Shown here piece by piece: positions 61,460-64,000 of a DNA stretch of 64,000 nt (positions within the stretch are counted from its first letter, which is position 1; each line of letters begins with the position of its first letter). The notes beneath the pieces are model-generated. The model was not told the DNA's origin. It was given only the letters and a program-made list of their open reading frames with translations, and made no database searches. The position numbers and the translations under genes were made by a program. Source of the DNA: Pseudomonas migulae. GTDB taxonomy: Bacteria; Pseudomonadota; Gammaproteobacteria; Pseudomonadales; Pseudomonadaceae. The stretch covers positions 6,471,529-6,535,528 of the forward strand of contig NZ_JALJWR010000001.1 of the NCBI RefSeq assembly GCF_024169315.1, read 5' to 3'.

Positions 61460-62893
61460 ATGAGCAATGCCCACCCAACCGAGACAAAACCCGGCCAGCA
61501 ACGCCTGAGCGGCGCTTTGCGTCAGCGCCACATCACCATGATTTCCCTCGGCGGGATCATTGGCGCCGGCCTGTTTGTCGGCAGTAGCGCAACGATTCAG
61601 GCGATTGGCCCTGCAGCCTTCCTCAGTTATCTCGCGGCCGGCATCGTGGTAATGCTGGTCATGCGCATGCTCGGCGAAATGGCCGTGGCATTGCCCGGCG
61701 TCGGCTCTTTTACCGAGTACGCCCGGATCGGCCTGGGCAATTGGGTCGGTTTCACCAGCGGCTGGTTGTACTGGTATTTCTGGGTGATCGTGGTGGCGGT
61801 GGAAGCGGTGGTCGGCGCCAACATTCTTGAGCAATGGATTCCGTTGCCGGCGTGGATGATCGGCCTGAGCCTGTTGGCAATCATGACCGCCATCAATTGC
61901 CTGTCGGTGAAGTCCTATGGCGAATTCGAGTACTGGTTCGCTTCATTGAAAGTGTTCGCGATCATCGTCTTCATCTTTGTGGTCGGCGCCTACCTCTTCG
62001 GTTTCGCACCGAGTACCAACGATCTGCTGGGTAATCTGGTGAACGACCGCGGCTTCATGCCTTACGGCGTCAGCGCGATTCTGGCCGGTGTGCCGACGGT
62101 GATTTTCGCCGTGGGTGGTGCCGAGATCGCGACCATCGCGGCCGCTGAATCCGACGATCCTTCGAAGAACGTGGCGAACATGACCCGTTCGGTGATCTTC
62201 CGCGTCATCACCTTTTATGTCGGCACGATTTTCCTGATTGTCTGCGTGGTGCCGTGGGGTCAGATCGTGGCCGGGCATTCGCCGTTCGTGGCGGCGCTGG
62301 AGGTCATGCGCATTCCCGGCGCGGCGATGATCATGCAGGCGGTGGTGCTGGTGGCCGTGCTGTCGGCGCTGAATTCCGGGCTGTACGTGTCCTCGCGAAT
62401 TCTGTTCGGCCTCAGTCAACGCGGCGACGCACCAGCGAAACTGTCGACCCTCACCGGGCGCAAAGTGCCGCGGGCCGCCGTGCTGCTCAGCAGCGTGATC
62501 GGCTACATCGCGATCATGGCCGCGATCATTTCTCCCGAAGGCGTGTTCCTGTTTCTGGTCAACGCTTCCGGTGCGGTCATGCTGTTTGTGTACCTCGCCG
62601 TGGCGCTGGCGCAGATCAAGGTTCGCCGTCAGGTCGAAGCCACGGCACCGTCCCGACTGACCCTCAAGATGTGGCTGTTTCCGTGGCTGTCCTATGCTGT
62701 GGTAGCCGTGATTGCGGGTGTTTTGGTCGCCATGGCCTTCCAGGAATCCTTGCGCACACAGTTCCTGGCCAGCCTCGTCAGCCTTGGTGTGGTGTCCGCC
62801 GCTTACCTGTTGCTCAAGCGCCGTCGCCAGTCAGCCCACAAACCCCACGTCAATGCCAGCGACATCCTGGCGGGCTTGCCGACGCGGTCGTGA
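61460..62893 (+). CDS. amino acid permease (AAT/GABA-permease-like)
   Basis: 477 residues, twelve hydrophobic helices. TMISLGGIIGAGLFVGSSATIQAIGPAA is the N-terminal APC-superfamily signature; GEMAVALPGVGSFTEYA is typical of GABA/aromatic amino acid permeases. GGAGG precedes ATG 61460 by seven bases. Divergent from the MocR regulator and upstream of an ABC importer. Confidence 0.9.
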   Translation: MSNAHPTETKPGQQRLSGALRQRHITMISLGGIIGAGLFVGSSATIQAIGPAAFLSYLAAGIVVMLVMRMLGEMAVALPGVGSFTEYARIGLGNWVGFTSGWLYWYFWVIVVAVEAVVGANILEQWIPLPAWMIGLSLLAIMTAINCLSVKSYGEFEYWFASLKVFAIIVFIFVVGAYLFGFAPSTNDLLGNLVNDRGFMPYGVSAILAGVPTVIFAVGGAEIATIAAAESDDPSKNVANMTRSVIFRVITFYVGTIFLIVCVVPWGQIVAGHSPFVAALEVMRIPGAAMIMQAVVLVAVLSALNSGLYVSSRILFGLSQRGDAPAKLSTLTGRKVPRAAVLLSSVIGYIAIMAAIISPEGVFLFLVNASGAVMLFVYLAVALAQIKVRRQVEATAPSRLTLKMWLFPWLSYAVVAVIAGVLVAMAFQESLRTQFLASLVSLGVVSAAYLLLKRRRQSAHKPHVNASDILAGLPTRS

Positions 62894-62972
62894 AACGTTC
62901 AGGGAACTCGGGCCACGGACGGCGGCAAGGCTTGTACCGGTCAACAACAATAATTTGCCCAATAGGTGATCT

Positions 62973-63938
62973 ATGTCCGATTTCAAGTTTGATACCCAGG
63001 GTTTCTCTCGACGTGGCCTGCTCAAAGCCACTGGCTACGGTTCGTTGGCCGCTTTGGTGGGTAGCGCGATGGGGCCGATGTCCTTCGCCTTCGCGGCCGG
63101 AGAACCGATCAAGACCGTGCGCCCCGGCTATCTGACCGCTGCGTGCCTGGGCGACATGCCCCTGGGCGCAATGCGTGACGGTGTGCCCATCGGCACCGAT
63201 CTGGAATTGCTGAAGCTCATCGCCGACCGCCTCGAACTCAAGCTCGATGTGCTGACCATGGGTTTCCCGGCGGTGGTCGAAGCGGTGAGGTCGGGCCGCG
63301 CCGACTGGTTCGGCGGCAACTTCGCCTGGAACCCGATGCGCTCGAAGATCCTGCTGTTGACCGACCCGGTGTTCTACACCGGTGCCTACGTGATCATGCG
63401 TGAAAGTGAGCCGTTCACCGACTCCATCACCGTGAACGACGTGAAGGGCCGCACCATCGGCGCCATCACCGGTTATTTCACTATCCCGGACATGAAGAAA
63501 ATCCAGGGCGTCAAGGAGGTCAAGCTCTACGACAACACCGACTCCTGCCTGCGCGACGTGCGCGCCGGACGCCTGGATTTTGCCGTCCTGGATGCGCCGA
63601 CCATCGACTACATGATCCTTCAGGACCCGAGCCTCAAGCTCAAACAGATCCCCATGGCCTACGATGAAAAATTCCCCAGCCTGACCGCCAAGTTCGAGGC
63701 GATCTGGGGCGTTCATCCGCAGCATCAGGACTTGTTCGATGGCATCAATCAGGGCCTGCGCTGGTTGAAATCCACCGACCAGATCAAACCGGTCCTCGCC
63801 AAGTACGGGATCAAGAACCCCGACTACCTGGTGCCGCCGTCCAAGGACCCGCGCATCGGTGTGGACCGCGACGAAAAGGGCAACCTCATCGGGCCGTTCG
63901 AACATCCAGCCCGTGATTTCAGTCAGGCCTTTGCCTGA
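62973..63938 (+). CDS. ABC transporter solute-binding protein with TAT signal (amino acid type)
   Basis: 321 residues. TAT signal (FSRRGLLKATGYGSLAALVG) then SBP family 3 domain (GYLTAACLGDMPLGAMRDGVPIGTDLELLKLIADRL; RADWFGGNFAWNPMRSKILLLTDP), a typical amino-acid or related small-solute binder. Followed after 16 bases by an ATPase gene, so the first gene of an ABC operon. Confidence 0.85.
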   Translation: MSDFKFDTQGFSRRGLLKATGYGSLAALVGSAMGPMSFAFAAGEPIKTVRPGYLTAACLGDMPLGAMRDGVPIGTDLELLKLIADRLELKLDVLTMGFPAVVEAVRSGRADWFGGNFAWNPMRSKILLLTDPVFYTGAYVIMRESEPFTDSITVNDVKGRTIGAITGYFTIPDMKKIQGVKEVKLYDNTDSCLRDVRAGRLDFAVLDAPTIDYMILQDPSLKLKQIPMAYDEKFPSLTAKFEAIWGVHPQHQDLFDGINQGLRWLKSTDQIKPVLAKYGIKNPDYLVPPSKDPRIGVDRDEKGNLIGPFEHPARDFSQAFA

Positions 63939-63954
63939 AACGAGGACCTGACTC

Positions 63955-64000
63955 ATGGCTGAATCGACTCCACTGGTGCGGATCGAAGGACTGTACAAGT
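63955..64000 (+). CDS. ABC transporter ATPase (start only, cut by window edge)
   Basis: ATG 63955 after CGAGGAC opens MAESTPLVRIEGLYK, the usual N-terminus of polar amino acid ABC ATPases (VRIEGLYK... precedes the first beta strand). Everything beyond residue 15 is outside the window. Confidence 0.7.
   Translation, partial: MAESTPLVRIEGLYK

Overview
The window looks like a chromosomal segment of a fluorescent-group Pseudomonas. The evidence is GC-rich coding sequence, many GTGGGAGCGGGCTTGCTCGCG-type REP inverted pairs between genes, and Pseudomonas-typical families (CioAB oxidase, FecIR/TonB receptor clusters, MocR regulators, a DUF2388 protein, tandem Ohr). No tRNA, rRNA, complete insertion sequence or CRISPR array was seen.

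Layout. 1-4600: core-type genes (hydrolase end, small membrane protein, two cupins, a secreted 13-residue-repeat protein, an NmrA-like reductase with a divergent HxlR regulator). 4600-16700: an accessory island, partly AT-richer. It carries a solitary reverse transcriptase (RT) with an unusual duplicated leader, a lipoprotein, two orphan genes, a 1164-residue nuclease-like/NACHT NTPase, a duplicated short gene with its terminator, and two exported proteins. 17100-28400: MATE exporter, membrane protein, phosphoribosyltransferase, CioAB quinol oxidase, a PhnCDE-type ABC importer (selenate/phosphonate class), twin Ohr peroxidases and a YceI protein. 28500-37000: two consecutive ECF sigma/FecR/TonB-receptor iron-uptake units with candidate Fur boxes. 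37100-42000: a PaoABC-type molybdenum aldehyde oxidoreductase and a LysR regulator. 42400-57600: acetyltransferase, two TetR-controlled divergent pairs with visible operators, P1 peptidase, polyamine-type binding protein, LuxR regulator, rRNA-type methyltransferase, a molybdopterin/cytochrome b/MxKDx redox group, response regulator, HAD phosphatase, and a GlxA-like regulator divergent from a short-chain dehydrogenase. 56600-64000: an amino-acid catabolic region (Ser/Thr dehydratase-like enzyme, RidA, DadA-like dehydrogenase, MocR regulator, divergent permease and ABC transporter).

The strongest candidates for something undescribed are in the island. The RT (YIDD active site, no maturase or endonuclease domain) lies just downstream, in its own transcription direction, of a non-coding array. 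That array consists of a perfect 134-bp repeat, a spacer holding two imperfect ~106-bp units, and a second perfect copy of the 134 bp. This is the arrangement expected of an RT with a dedicated template or guide RNA. About 4 kb away is a NACHT protein with a PD-(D/E)xK-like N-terminus, so the region may be a defence island. A defence function is inference from family knowledge and context; the repeats and motifs are read directly.
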